Below are positions 17,831 through 26,617 of a DNA stretch of 44,267 bases, piece by piece; within the stretch, counting starts at the first letter, position 1, and the number at the start of each line of letters is the position of its first letter. This DNA comes from Dialister histaminiformans (lineage in GTDB: Bacteria; Bacillota; Negativicutes; Veillonellales; Dialisteraceae). The position numbers were made by a program, and so were the translations under genes. The notes beneath the pieces were generated by a model. The model made no database searches, was not told the DNA's origin, and saw only the letters and a program-made list of their open reading frames with translations. The stretch spans positions 1 to 44,267 of the forward strand of contig NZ_FMXA01000009.1 of NCBI RefSeq assembly GCF_900103425.1, read 5' to 3'.

Positions 17831-19051
17831 ATGAATTCAATGATTATTTCTCTGATTAAGCGGATTCCTCTGATAGAGCAGATTGCAGCAGGGCTGGTCA
17901 TAGGCATTATTACCGCTGTATTCTTCCCTTCGGCTGTACCGATATTCTCCATTTTCGGGGATGTCTTTGTTAAGGCACTGAAAGGGGTTGCTCCGGTCCT
18001 TGTATTTATTCTGGTTATGAATGCCATGCTTCAGCGTAAGAAGAATGGCAATACCGCCATGAAACCAATTATCCTTTTATATATTCTCAGCACATTTGCT
18101 TCCTCTTTGATTGGGGTAGGCATTTCTTTCCTCTTCCCGACCCGTCTGCTGCTCAAATCAGCGGGACAGGCCGCCGCAGCGCCCAGCGGTATATCGGAAG
18201 TATTATATAACCTGATTATGAACATTGTGGATAATCCGGTTCATGCTCTCGAAACAGCCAACTACATCAGCATTCTTGCCTGGTCCATAATCATAGGTAT
18301 GGCACTGCACACCTGCGCTTCGGATACCACTAAAAAGGTATTTCAGGAACTGTCCGAGGGAATTACCCGTGTAGTTACCTGGGTCATCCATTTTGCTCCC
18401 CTGGGCATTATGGGACTGGTCACAGAATCCGTAGGAGCCAGCGGCCTGTCCGCATTACTCGGCTACGCCCGGCTACTGGTCATCCTGATTGCGTCCTACT
18501 CCATGGTGGCCCTTATCGTCAATCCCATTATCGTCTTCATTAAGATTCGCAGAAATCCTTATCCTCTCATATTTACCGCACTTCGTGAAAGCGGTCTGTA
18601 CGCCTTCTTTACCCGAAGCTCTGCGGCCAATATTCCGGTCAATCTGGCACTTTGCAAGAAACTCGGCCTGAATCCAGATACCTACACCATCTCTATCCCG
18701 CTGGGTGCCACAGTTAATACAGCCGGAGCGGCTATCACGATTTCCGTGCTCTCTCTGGCTGCCGCATATACACTGGGCGTAGTTGTGGATTTCCCCACCG
18801 CGTTCCTGCTGTGTATCATTTCCACAATAGGTGCCTGCGGTGCATCCGGTGTAGCCGGAGGCTCTTTGCTTCTGATTCCAGTCGCCTGCGCATCCTTTGG
18901 TATCGGCAATGATATTTCCATGCAGGTCGTTGGGGTAGGTTTCATCATCTCCGTTCTGGAAGATGCCTGCGAAACAGCTCTTAACAGCTCCAGCGATGTA
19001 GTATTTACCGCCGCTGCTGAATGGGGCGCCAGAAGAAAGCATACAGCATAA
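17831..19051 (+). CDS. sstT: SstT-type sodium:serine/threonine symporter, copy 2
   Basis: 406 residues, the standard SstT length, co-linear with copies 1 and 3. It keeps SSAANIPVN and the GASGVAGGS and ALNSSSDV motifs, but its substrate segment reads [15 protein letters not shown], with Thr-Ala in place of the Met-Ser (NMSG) seen in both other copies. A change in substrate preference is therefore possible (inference). The ATG follows a GGAGACATTA site. It has its own promoter and terminator and so is not co-transcribed with copy 1. Its last 120 bases are nearly identical to copy 3, including a perfect 71-base block. Confidence 0.92.
   Translation: MNSMIISLIKRIPLIEQIAAGLVIGIITAVFFPSAVPIFSIFGDVFVKALKGVAPVLVFILVMNAMLQRKKNGNTAMKPIILLYILSTFASSLIGVGISFLFPTRLLLKSAGQAAAAPSGISEVLYNLIMNIVDNPVHALETANYISILAWSIIIGMALHTCASDTTKKVFQELSEGITRVVTWVIHFAPLGIMGLVTESVGASGLSALLGYARLLVILIASYSMVALIVNPIIVFIKIRRNPYPLIFTALRESGLYAFFTRSSAANIPVNLALCKKLGLNPDTYTISIPLGATVNTAGAAITISVLSLAAAYTLGVVVDFPTAFLLCIISTIGACGASGVAGGSLLLIPVACASFGIGNDISMQVVGVGFIISVLEDACETALNSSSDVVFTAAAEWGARRKHTA
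18929..18999 (+). repeat. 71-base perfect inverted repeat, left copy (inside sstT copy 2)
   Basis: The 71 bases starting GTTGGGGTAGG and ending CCAGCGATGT occur again as an exact reverse complement at 20008-20078 in sstT copy 3. Flanking bases in the two genes differ at many third positions. Confidence 0.9.
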
Positions 19052-19082
19052 TCATAACAGGCCTGATATAACATACATAACA

Positions 19083-19127
19083 GAAAAGGCCAGGTAAGAA
19101 CAACTCATGTTCCTGCCTGGCCTTTTC
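19083..19127 (+). terminator. Terminator after sstT copy 2
   Basis: Arms 19083-19101 and 19109-19127 (GAAAAGGCCAGG.../...CCTGGCCTTTTC) pair over 19 bp with two G-U pairs. The right arm ends in a short T run. Confidence 0.75.
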
Positions 19128-19205
19128 AGCTGCTCATTTCCTCCCTGCCGGCTTGTATATTCTCTTCTGCGCCTTACTTTTTCCGGTCACTTTCTCTGAA
19201 AGCAC

Positions 19206-19872
19206 AGGAAAATTCCCTTTCCATGTTTCATGCGGCCTGTTTTTTTTATCACAATTCCCGCTGTTCTCTCTGTCCCGCCTGCGGACAATGAACCGTCTGC
19301 CTGTGTCCCTGCTTTTTACAGATATATTCCATCGCCTGATTTATGCTCCTTTCGTAAAAGGATTCATCCTGCTCATCCCGGACTGACCATCCCGCGATAT
19401 AGTAGTTTTCCTGCCTGTCCCTTGTGTGATTAACAGATTTTCCTCTTCCGATAAGGTCATTTCCCCATAATTATCCTTATATCTCCCAGATTATCTCTCT
19501 CGCAAGATCAATATACGCCGCCGCGATACGTCCCCGCAGGGACCCCGATATGATTTTCCGAACCCCTGTTGTTCATCTTCACTCCAGTACAACCATAGAA
19601 AATCCGGGCCCCAGAATCTTCTGATTTTCCTGTTTCATCCATTCTTCCACTTATTCCATGCGATTCCAAATCCTTCTTATCCCCCGCTGTTTCTTTTCCC
19701 TGAACAAAATACCTTACCCTTCATTTACCTGTTATGCCATAAGCTTTCCGGTTGCCAGAAAGAAATAAATTCTCTATATCCGTGATAAGTCTTTATCTTT
19801 TCCTGTTTCCATGGCAGATAAAACAGCAAAAGAAAACTCCCCTTTTTCGCCATACCGACCAGGAGAAACCAC
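19206..19872 (-). pseudogene. Decayed coding region, unidentified protein
   Basis: No intact gene lies between 19128 and 19873, yet the minus strand yields protein-like stretches broken by many stops and shifts. Near 19875-19770 it reads FYVVSPGRYGEKGEF and onward to LSRI. Near 19650-19590 it reads VEEWMKQENQKILGPGFSMV. Near 19555-19495 it reads SGSLRGRIAAAYIDLAREII. Near 19450-19340 it reads MTLSEEENLLITQGTGRKTT, or in another frame NYYIAGWSVRDEQDESF. These look like remnants of one old gene rather than random sequence, but I do not recognise the family. It sits exactly between the two facing sstT copies. Confidence 0.4.
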
Positions 19873-19873
19873 A

Positions 19874-19920
19874 TAAAAAACGGCCTCGCGGAAGTCATTA
19901 TCTTTTGACCTCCGGAGACC
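19874..19920 (-). terminator. Terminator after sstT copy 3
   Basis: On the minus strand GGTCTCCGGAGGTCA (19920-19906) pairs with TGACTTCCGCGAGGCC (19897-19882) with one bulge, followed by GTTTTTT. Confidence 0.75.
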
Positions 19921-19955
19921 GTCAGTAATCATATTCTGTTCAGCTGTCCGTTATT

Positions 19956-21176
19956 TCATGCGGCGTGCTTTCTGCGCTGTGCCAGTTCAGCTGTAGCGGT
20001 AAAGAGCACATCGCTGGAGCTGTTAAGAGCTGTTTCGCAGGCATCTTCCAGAACGGAGATGATGAAACCTACCCCAACAACCTGCATGGAGATATCATTA
20101 CCGATACCAAAGGATGCGCAGGCTACCGGAATCAGAAGCAGGGATCCACCGGCAACACCGGATGCACCACAGGCACCTACTGTGGATACAATACACAGTA
20201 ACAGGGCTGTTGGGAAATCAACTGCAATTCCCAATGTGTGAGCTGCCGCCAGGGCAAGAACGGAAATAGTAATGGATGCCCCAGACATATTAATGGTTGC
20301 CCCCAGCGGAATGGAAATAGTATAAGTATCCGGATTCAATCCCAGCTTCTTGCAAAGGGCCAGGTTTACCGGAATATTGGCTGCCGAACTTCTGGTAAAG
20401 AATGCATACAGGCCACTTTCACGAAGTGTAGTTAATACCAGAGGATATGGATTCTGATGTGTATTAAAGAATACAATCAGAGGATTCATCACCAGTGCAA
20501 CCAGGAAGTACGAACCAATGAGTACAGCAAGAAGCTGTACATAGCCAAGCAGTGCAGACAGGCCGCTGGCTCCTACAGACTGAGCTACCAGCCCCATAAT
20601 ACCGAGTGGTGCGAAATGAATAACCCAGGTAACAACACGGGTAATTCCCTGTGATAAATCCTGGAAGAAAGCCTTAGTAGAATCACTTGCAGAAATATGA
20701 AGAGCAATACCGATAATCAGCGCCCAGGAAAGAATGCCGATGTAGTTGCCTGTTGCCAGCGCGTTAATCGGATTGTCTACCACGTTCATGATTACATTGT
20801 GAAGCACTTCCGCAATGCCGCTTGGCGCTTCAACCCCCTTTTCCGCCACCTGCAGCTGAAGTGTGGTCGGGAACAGGAAAGACATCCCTACCCCTACGAG
20901 AGAAGCACAGAATGTACCAATCACATAAAGAACAATAATCGGCTTCATCGAAGTGTCAGCGCCGCTCTTTCTCTGAATCATAGCATTCATAACCAGAATG
21001 AATACCAGAAGCGGTGCAACACCCTTCAGCGCCTTAACAAACAAATCTCCGAAAATTCCCAGGAATGGGACAGCGCCCGGAGCTAATACGGCCACGGCAA
21101 TACCGATGACCAAACCTACCGCAATCTGCTCAATAAGAGGTATTCTCTTTAGCAGCGATTCAATTGCCTTAAACAT
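19956..21176 (-). CDS. sstT: SstT-type sodium:serine/threonine symporter, copy 3
   Basis: 406 residues, starting [20 protein letters not shown], with the DAACS motifs [33 protein letters not shown] and ALNSSSDV. It faces copy 2 across the decayed region. By eye it is closer to copy 2 than to copy 1 over the C-terminal third, where a 71-base block is identical, and closer to copy 1 in the NMSG substrate segment. That mosaic pattern fits gene conversion. An AGGGAGAAA site precedes the ATG. Promoter and terminator are its own. Confidence 0.92.
   Translation of the reverse strand: MFKAIESLLKRIPLIEQIAVGLVIGIAVAVLAPGAVPFLGIFGDLFVKALKGVAPLLVFILVMNAMIQRKSGADTSMKPIIVLYVIGTFCASLVGVGMSFLFPTTLQLQVAEKGVEAPSGIAEVLHNVIMNVVDNPINALATGNYIGILSWALIIGIALHISASDSTKAFFQDLSQGITRVVTWVIHFAPLGIMGLVAQSVGASGLSALLGYVQLLAVLIGSYFLVALVMNPLIVFFNTHQNPYPLVLTTLRESGLYAFFTRSSAANIPVNLALCKKLGLNPDTYTISIPLGATINMSGASITISVLALAAAHTLGIAVDFPTALLLCIVSTVGACGASGVAGGSLLLIPVACASFGIGNDISMQVVGVGFIISVLEDACETALNSSSDVLFTATAELAQRRKHAA
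20008..20078 (-). repeat. 71-base perfect inverted repeat, right copy (inside sstT copy 3)
   Basis: Exact reverse complement of 18929-18999. The two copies are about 1 kb apart in inverted orientation and could recombine to flip or convert the segment between them. Confidence 0.9.
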
Positions 21177-21258
21177 AAAGATTTCTCCCTTCGAATAAAC
21201 TAATCTGACAAAAGTGCTGTATGAGGAAAAACCTTTTGTCTTCCTGTTTGATATGGTT

Positions 21259-21302
21259 AGTATACATGATTATGCGTCATTTCACAAATGACATTTTGTC
21301 AT
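21259..21302 (-). promoter_or_regulatory. Promoter of sstT copy 3 with overlapping palindromes
   Basis: On the minus strand ATGACA-AAA-TGTCAT (21302-21288) overlaps CATTTGTGAAATG (21290-21278), which contains the -35 box TTGTGA (21287-21282). After 17 bases comes TATACT (21264-21259). It matches the promoter of sstT copy 2 over about 40 bases with few changes. Confidence 0.7.
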
Positions 21303-21626
21303 CAATAATCATATGTTTTCCTTTAGTTTCATATAAACATAGTATTAATCAAATATGTTTATGGCTTTATCTGCTATTTATAATTAATAAGTACACACTA
21401 TATAGTGGTCTTTTCGTATTAAAATATCAATCATAAAACAGGCATAGCTAGTAATGCAGACTCATTTAATGCCACCATGTTCCCCCATCTCATGTTATTT
21501 TTCTATAAGCAAGAGATAAGAGTAAAAAATTGTACATTGCCATATCATTTCTCTTCCCGTGGTGTTTAAATATTCAAAACCTCAACCCCTTCAACGGGTT
21601 GAGTTAACAGGAAAGGACTACTATAT
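21303..21626. other. AT-rich non-coding stretch upstream of the broken hydrolase gene
   Basis: No gene seen. It contains a 9-bp inverted repeat ATAAACATA/TATGTTTAT (21333-21341 and 21354-21362), a perfect 12-base palindrome CACTATATAGTG (21396-21407), and an 8-bp hairpin CTCAACCC/GGGTTGAG (21581-21588 and 21596-21603) just before the ribosome binding site of the hydrolase. These may be operators or leader structures. Confidence 0.4.
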
Positions 21627-23485
21627 ATGAAAACTTCCATAAAAACAGCATTATTTCTTTCATTGACCGTTCCATTATGGTTTGAATCGGGGCACCAAAT
21701 AGCCTGTGCACAATCGATAGAAACTACTCCCGCTGCATTGATCAGCACAAAATCTGCTTCCACACTGCCAATAATAACGAAAGAGTCCGCCGATCAGGCT
21801 ATTCAGGATATCCGGGCCATAGGCTTTGTTGACACGGATGGTTCTAAATTAAAAGCTATTGCTGTTCATTACAATACAGATCTCCAAGGCGCAGACATAG
21901 ATGCATCTACTTATACTATCCATGATTACGGCATGACACTTTCAAAAAATGACCTTACCCAGGGCACCAATCCTGGCATTATCACAAAGGTATCCCTTAA
22001 TGACAAGCCTGAAATTGCCTCCTGTTCCAAATCCCACGGTTCCTATGTAATTATTGAGACCAATACAGATTATCAGGGAAGCCGTTTCCCCCGCTCCTAT
22101 GCGATTACTATGGCTGCTGATGTAAAACAGGAAAAACCGCTGTATCTGAAAGATAAAATCATTACTCCATCCATAAAGGGAGCCTCTAATTACACAGAGC
22201 AATCCTATGTCGGATATGATCCCAACACCGGAAAAAATCGTGCCCCTGAAACCTATGATTACGCTAACGCCGGTACATAGACCATTGCCGGACTTGAAGG
22301 CTATCAGTTACACACCATTGAAAACGGTACCGCCTTTCATGCCACCCATTGTTTTGACGAAGCCAATGGGAAATATTGGGATTTTAATCTACCGTATGCC
22401 ATTTATGTGCCTAAAGACTATAATGCCCATAAGCGCTACGGACTCGTCCTGCACATTCATGATGCAGGTTCCATGAGTTCTGACCCCATGTTGACACTGA
22501 CTGAATCACAGGCTGCTGCTAATTTTGCATCGGACCAATTCCAGAACGAAGCTAAAAAACGAGGACTGGATGGAGTTATTATTGTCTGCCCGGCTATCAC
22601 CGAATTTTACGACATGGATAAGGATAATCCTCATTATTCGTTGCGCATGGCCAGAGATAACTGGACGCTTAGCTGTGCGGCCCCAGCCATCTGGGAACTT
22701 ATGGATTATATAACAGCAAACTATTCTATTGACAGAAACCGCATTTACGGAAGTGGACAGTCTATGGGCGGCATGACTATTATGGCTATGGCTGCCCAGC
22801 GTGATAACTATTTTGCCGCCCTTCTCCCTATGAGCTGCAAATGGGGAAACAACTTCAATAAAGATTATCCTTTTGATGGTACGGTCTATTACAATGCCCC
22901 TGCCGACGGGAACATCATCTGGAAAACCGATAGTGATGGTCATCCGGCCAACTATAACAACTGGTTCTATATGATTTCAGACGATAATATTCTCTACCTT
23001 AATACCGCCAATGAAAATATTGAATATCGCCTGTTGTACAATGATCTGCAGGGAGTAACCATCCCCACTGCAGAACTGGTGCTGGATGAAAATACCACCC
23101 CTGAGAAGCGAAACAAAGTGATTTCCGAGCTCACCAGAATGCCAAATAAAACAGGAATTTATGAGGCAGTCCTCAGTGGCAATGTCAGCCATATGTCAGC
23201 CTGGTTCTATGGCCATGGTACACCAGCCTGCTATACCTGGCTGCTCTCACAGACAAGAAAACGGAAATAGCCCGTCCCAAACTGCCTCTTGATCGGCCAT
23301 TCGTTTTAGCAGATGCACAGATTCACACGGAAGATCGCATTTTTTCGCAGGACCGTCAAAATCCAGAAAAAGTAAGTTATTATCCAACGGGAAAACACGG
23401 TGCAGGCACCGAAGGCTATAACTCTGGTTTAACGGCTCTGGGATCCGACGAAACACTGGCTCCCGGATGGAAGCCTCAGCCATAA
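21627..23485 (+). pseudogene. Secreted alpha/beta-hydrolase (esterase/peptidase-like), interrupted by a TAG and a frameshift
   Basis: A signal peptide (MKTSIKTALFLSLTV... cut after CAQS) starts a roughly 619-codon gene read in three pieces. Codon 218 (22278-22280) is TAG. The same frame then continues without loss through TIAGLEGYQ, YVPKDYNAHKRYGLVLHIHD and the nucleophile elbow GSGQSMGG (Ser at codon 379) to a premature TAG at 23268. A one-base deletion in the A-rich stretch 23253-23263 explains that stop. In the next frame the protein continues from DKKTEIARPKLPLDRPF to LAPGWKPQP and a stop at 23483-23485. The hydrolase resembles prolyl-oligopeptidase-like secreted esterases. An AGGAAAGG site precedes the ATG. 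Only two lesions in otherwise sound code suggest recent inactivation, unless the TAG is read through. Confidence 0.8.
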
Positions 23486-23601
23486 GAAACCATCCCCGCC
23501 CCTCAGACTATAATCAAAGAGTAAGCTGCAATCGCAGAATAAATTTCGTATATTCACTGTCTGGTGGTTCCAACAAATTCCTGGAAAATCAGACAAACTA
23601 A

Positions 23602-23649
23602 AAATCCGCCAGAGACTCCATAGTATGTTTCTCTGGCGGATTTCTTTAT
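23602..23649. terminator. Bidirectional terminator between the hydrolase pseudogene and recO
   Basis: A perfect 14-bp stem AAATCCGCCAGAGA/TCTCTGGCGGATTT (23602-23615 and 23630-23643) has A-rich and T-rich flanks. It serves the plus-strand pseudogene and the minus-strand recO string. Confidence 0.8.
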
Positions 23650-23678
23650 ATGACTTACCGCTTATTATCATCTGTAGC

Positions 23679-24335
23679 TCAAATCATGCCCGTAAAAGCC
23701 AGCTTGACCTTCATGTCTAAATCACAGTATTGCCGGATAAAACCATTGATATACTGCACCAGTCCTTTGTAAGCCCTGAGAGGAATCTGCTCCGGCGCAT
23801 CCGTTCCCCAGGAATAAAGCACAAACTGTTGCAAAAGATGAGATGCCGCTGGTGAGAGATTAAGCTGTTTCTGTGGTTCTTCCGCACAAGGATTATATCC
23901 GGCACAAACCAGCAGCTGCACTGAGGCCATGCAGGCACAAATAGATTTGTTCCGCTTGCGCGCTGTGAGAGCCGCCCGCCCCAGTACTTTCCATGCCCGG
24001 ACATCTCCCTCTGCCGGAGGAAACAGAGCTGCCGTAAGCTCACTGATAAAATACCAGTTAGACATATCCTCATATCCAAGAGACATCATGTCTAACAGAA
24101 TATTGCCCTCATATTGCGTCATCATCAGAAAATCTGATGATTCACGCATAGTAAAAGTAATCAGTGCATAGGGAACGAGACATCCGGTTCCATATCGTTT
24201 CACTGAAGCAGGGGATACAAACAACCGGAGAGTTCCACTTTCCCGGGTAAACACCTGCAGAATCCTGCCACCGGTGCCTGCTTTTCTTACAGAAAGGACA
24301 ATGCCTTCCTTATTCGTGATTCTCTGTCTCTGCAT
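23679..24335 (-). CDS. recO: DNA repair protein RecO
   Basis: 218 residues. The N-terminal OB-fold (KEGIVLSVRKAGTGGRILQVFTRESG) is characteristic of RecO, which loads RecA with RecR in gap repair. The C-terminal helical part is short compared with the usual 240 or so residues and has cysteines (CACM, NPC) but not a clear Cys4 zinc site. The start overlaps the end of the CNNM/CorC-like gene by 26 bases, with GAGGTG nine bases before it. It is the last gene of the era string, a common genomic neighbourhood for recO. Confidence 0.85.
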   Translation of the reverse strand: MQRQRITNKEGIVLSVRKAGTGGRILQVFTRESGTLRLFVSPASVKRYGTGCLVPYALITFTMRESSDFLMMTQYEGNILLDMMSLGYEDMSNWYFISELTAALFPPAEGDVRAWKVLGRAALTARKRNKSICACMASVQLLVCAGYNPCAEEPQKQLNLSPAASHLLQQFVLYSWGTDAPEQIPLRAYKGLVQYINGFIRQYCDLDMKVKLAFTGMI

Positions 24336-25635
24336 CTCCCGGCTTCACCTCTTTCTGTGGAGCAACCGGTTCTGCTTTCACCCGGCGGATGCGCAGTCCA
24401 TCCATACGTATGACTGTGAATTTCCAGTTACTGAACTGAATGGAATCACCAATACGGGGCACATGTTCCAGTTTTGAAAAAATACGTCCACCAATAGTGC
24501 TGGCACTTCCGCCTTCTTCAAATGGAATCCCCAGACAATCTGAAATATCATCCAGTATGACCATACCGTCAAATTCATAGGTACCATTGTCATGCCTTAC
24601 AATTTCCTTTGGTTTGGCTTCTAAATCTTCAGGTATTTCCCCTACCAGTTCTTCTACCAGATCTTCCAATGTTACCATACCCACCGTACCACCGTATTCA
24701 TCCACCACAACCGCAATATAAATACGACGTGTACGCATAAGCTGTGTGAGGGATGAAGCTGACATAACCTCAGGGACCATAAGGATTTCATGAATTATCC
24801 CCTTTACGCTCTTTTCTCTATGAAGATAACTTTCCATAAAATCCTTTACATGAACAAAGCCCAGTATATCATCCTTGTCTTCCCGGCAAACCGGATACCG
24901 GGTATGTGGCGACTTAGATATCTTTTTTCTGAGACTCTCCATATCATCTTCTACATAAAGAACCGCCATCTGACTTCTTGGAATCATGACATCTTTTACC
25001 AGCAATCCGAAGAAGTCAAAACTGTTTTTGAGCAGCATGTTTTCTGATGCATTCAATCGTCCGCCGCGATGGCTTTCCTCTACAATACATCGAATCTCAT
25101 CTTCAGAATAGATGAAATTTACCTTATTATAGAAGTTCCTGTTCCTCTTTTTGAAGACACTTCTTACCAGGAAAATTCCCGGAGTAACCAATGGTCGGAA
25201 CAGGGACAGGAGCAGCCGGATAAACCAGGTATGAGCTGCCAGGACCTCCAGCGGCCTGTCCAATGCCTCAGCCTCCGCATATTCCAGTACCGCTATCCAG
25301 TATACCAGTGCCATGATTACATAAAACAGGATACAGACAGCACACAGGATTCCTGTCCGTGTGTTCACCAGCAGCCCGGACAACAGACTCTCCCCGGCAG
25401 CACCGACTTCCCAGGTCAGGCAGGCAAATACAAAGGCTGCGACCACAGCCCCTAACTCAGTAACTGCCAGAACCATGTAGGAATGATGATAAAACCCCTC
25501 TACCTTTGCAATCAGTTTCTTATCCTGTTCCTCATTATCTTCAATATATTTGCGTCTCATTCTGGCAAACGATACGTTGGCCCTTGTACTGAGAATTCCC
25601 AGCCAGGCAGTTATCAGCATACCTGCCAGATACAA
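24310..25635 (-). CDS. CNNM/CorC-type membrane protein (DUF21, CBS pair, CorC_HlyC)
   Basis: 441 residues: an N-terminal DUF21 membrane region with three or four helices, a CBS pair (about 210-330, with VKDVMIPRSQM and IYIAVVVDEYGGTVGMVTLEDL), then the CorC_HlyC domain (DGMVILDDISDCLG). Such proteins are linked to magnesium or other divalent-cation export or homeostasis and are often mislabelled hemolysin. The start is uncertain. TTG at 25635 has a GGAG nine bases upstream. An in-frame ATT at 25662 has a much better AGAGGTGA site at ideal spacing and would add nine residues. It lies between era and recO. Confidence 0.88.
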   Translation of the reverse strand: MYLAGMLITAWLGILSTRANVSFARMRRKYIEDNEEQDKKLIAKVEGFYHHSYMVLAVTELGAVVAAFVFACLTWEVGAAGESLLSGLLVNTRTGILCAVCILFYVIMALVYWIAVLEYAEAEALDRPLEVLAAHTWFIRLLLSLFRPLVTPGIFLVRSVFKKRNRNFYNKVNFIYSEDEIRCIVEESHRGGRLNASENMLLKNSFDFFGLLVKDVMIPRSQMAVLYVEDDMESLRKKISKSPHTRYPVCREDKDDILGFVHVKDFMESYLHREKSVKGIIHEILMVPEVMSASSLTQLMRTRRIYIAVVVDEYGGTVGMVTLEDLVEELVGEIPEDLEAKPKEIVRHDNGTYEFDGMVILDDISDCLGIPFEEGGSASTIGGRIFSKLEHVPRIGDSIQFSNWKFTVIRMDGLRIRRVKAEPVAPQKEVKPGDAETENHE

Positions 25636-25694
25636 TCCTATTAACTCCGCAGGAGTATTAATAAGCCCTCACCTCTTTATCTGCAGGAACCTCA

Positions 25695-26603
25695 TTATTT
25701 GTGTTCCTTATAGCCAAGTTCCCGAAGGATATAGTCCTTGTTTTTCCAGTCACGACTGACTTTAACCCATAAATCCAGGAAAACAGGGGCTCCAATAAGT
25801 CGCTGTATTTCTTCTCTGGCTTCCTTCCCTGCCTCTTTCAGTACGGATCCATTCTTTCCGATAACAATCCGTTTCTGAGATTCCCGCTCTACATAGATTG
25901 TGCAGCGAATATACACTTTTCCATTTTCCCGTTCAGAAAATTCTTCTGTAAATACGCCGATGGCATGAGGAATTTCATCCCTGGTACGGGTAATCAGCTT
26001 TTCCCGGACAATTTCCTGTACAATATTTCTTTCCGGCTGATCAGTCACCATATCATCAGGGAAGTATTTTGGCCCTTCCGGCAGATATTTCTGTACCACC
26101 GAGAGGAATGTATCCAGATTTTCCGCCTGCTGGGCAGAAACCGGTACAATATCCGAAAAGTCATACATCTTGCTGTACTGTACCACTTTCTTCATCAGTT
26201 CTTCTCTGGTGATTAAGTCAATCTTGTTAAGGACAAGGATAACCGGTACTTTTTTGTCTTTCAGCAGGGAAAGTATATATCGGTCTCCCGCCCCCATCGG
26301 ATCCACACAGGAACAGATGAATACGATGATATCCACTTCCGACAGGGCATCCATGGTTGCCTGCCGGATAGCTTCTCCCAGCTTGCTTCTGGGCTTATGC
26401 ATCCCCGGTGTGTCCAGGAATACAGCCTGGCAATTTTCTCCATTCCATACCCCGGTAATCTTGTTTCGTGTAGTCTGTGCGTGCCGCGATACAATAGATA
26501 TCTTTTCTCCGAGCACTGCATTCATCAATGTTGATTTTCCTACATTCGGGCGCCCTACCAGCGCAATAAATCCGGAATGAAACGCTTCCGCTTTTTCTGC
26601 CAT
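25695..26603 (-). CDS. era: Ribosome assembly GTPase Era
   Basis: 302 residues. G1 is GRPNVGKS (17-24), G3 DTPG, G4 NKID and G5 SAQ, followed by the C-terminal KH domain with VIGKNGSVLKEAGKEAR that binds the 3' end of 16S rRNA. Era is needed for 30S maturation. The start at 26603 was preferred over the ATG at 26621 because an AGGAGA site stands six bases before it, while the upstream ATG, which overlaps the cdd stop, has none. Confidence 0.96.
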   Translation of the reverse strand: MAEKAEAFHSGFIALVGRPNVGKSTLMNAVLGEKISIVSRHAQTTRNKITGVWNGENCQAVFLDTPGMHKPRSKLGEAIRQATMDALSEVDIIVFICSCVDPMGAGDRYILSLLKDKKVPVILVLNKIDLITREELMKKVVQYSKMYDFSDIVPVSAQQAENLDTFLSVVQKYLPEGPKYFPDDMVTDQPERNIVQEIVREKLITRTRDEIPHAIGVFTEEFSERENGKVYIRCTIYVERESQKRIVIGKNGSVLKEAGKEAREEIQRLIGAPVFLDLWVKVSRDWKNKDYILRELGYKEHK

Positions 26604-26617
26604 ATCTGTCTCCTGTC

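Noticed and set aside
21396-21407. CACTATATAGTG palindrome as a defined operator
   Set aside because: It is AT-rich, 12 bases long, stands alone, and is not tied to a convincing promoter, so chance occurrence cannot be excluded.
22278-22280. TAG as a pyrrolysine or programmed read-through codon
   Set aside because: The same gene also carries a frameshift, and CAG to TAG is a one-step mutation at a position where Gln fits. Inactivation is the simpler account.
24310-25635. Calling the CBS protein a hemolysin
   Set aside because: The DUF21-CBS-CorC_HlyC layout is linked to divalent-cation handling. The hemolysin name is historical and not supported here.
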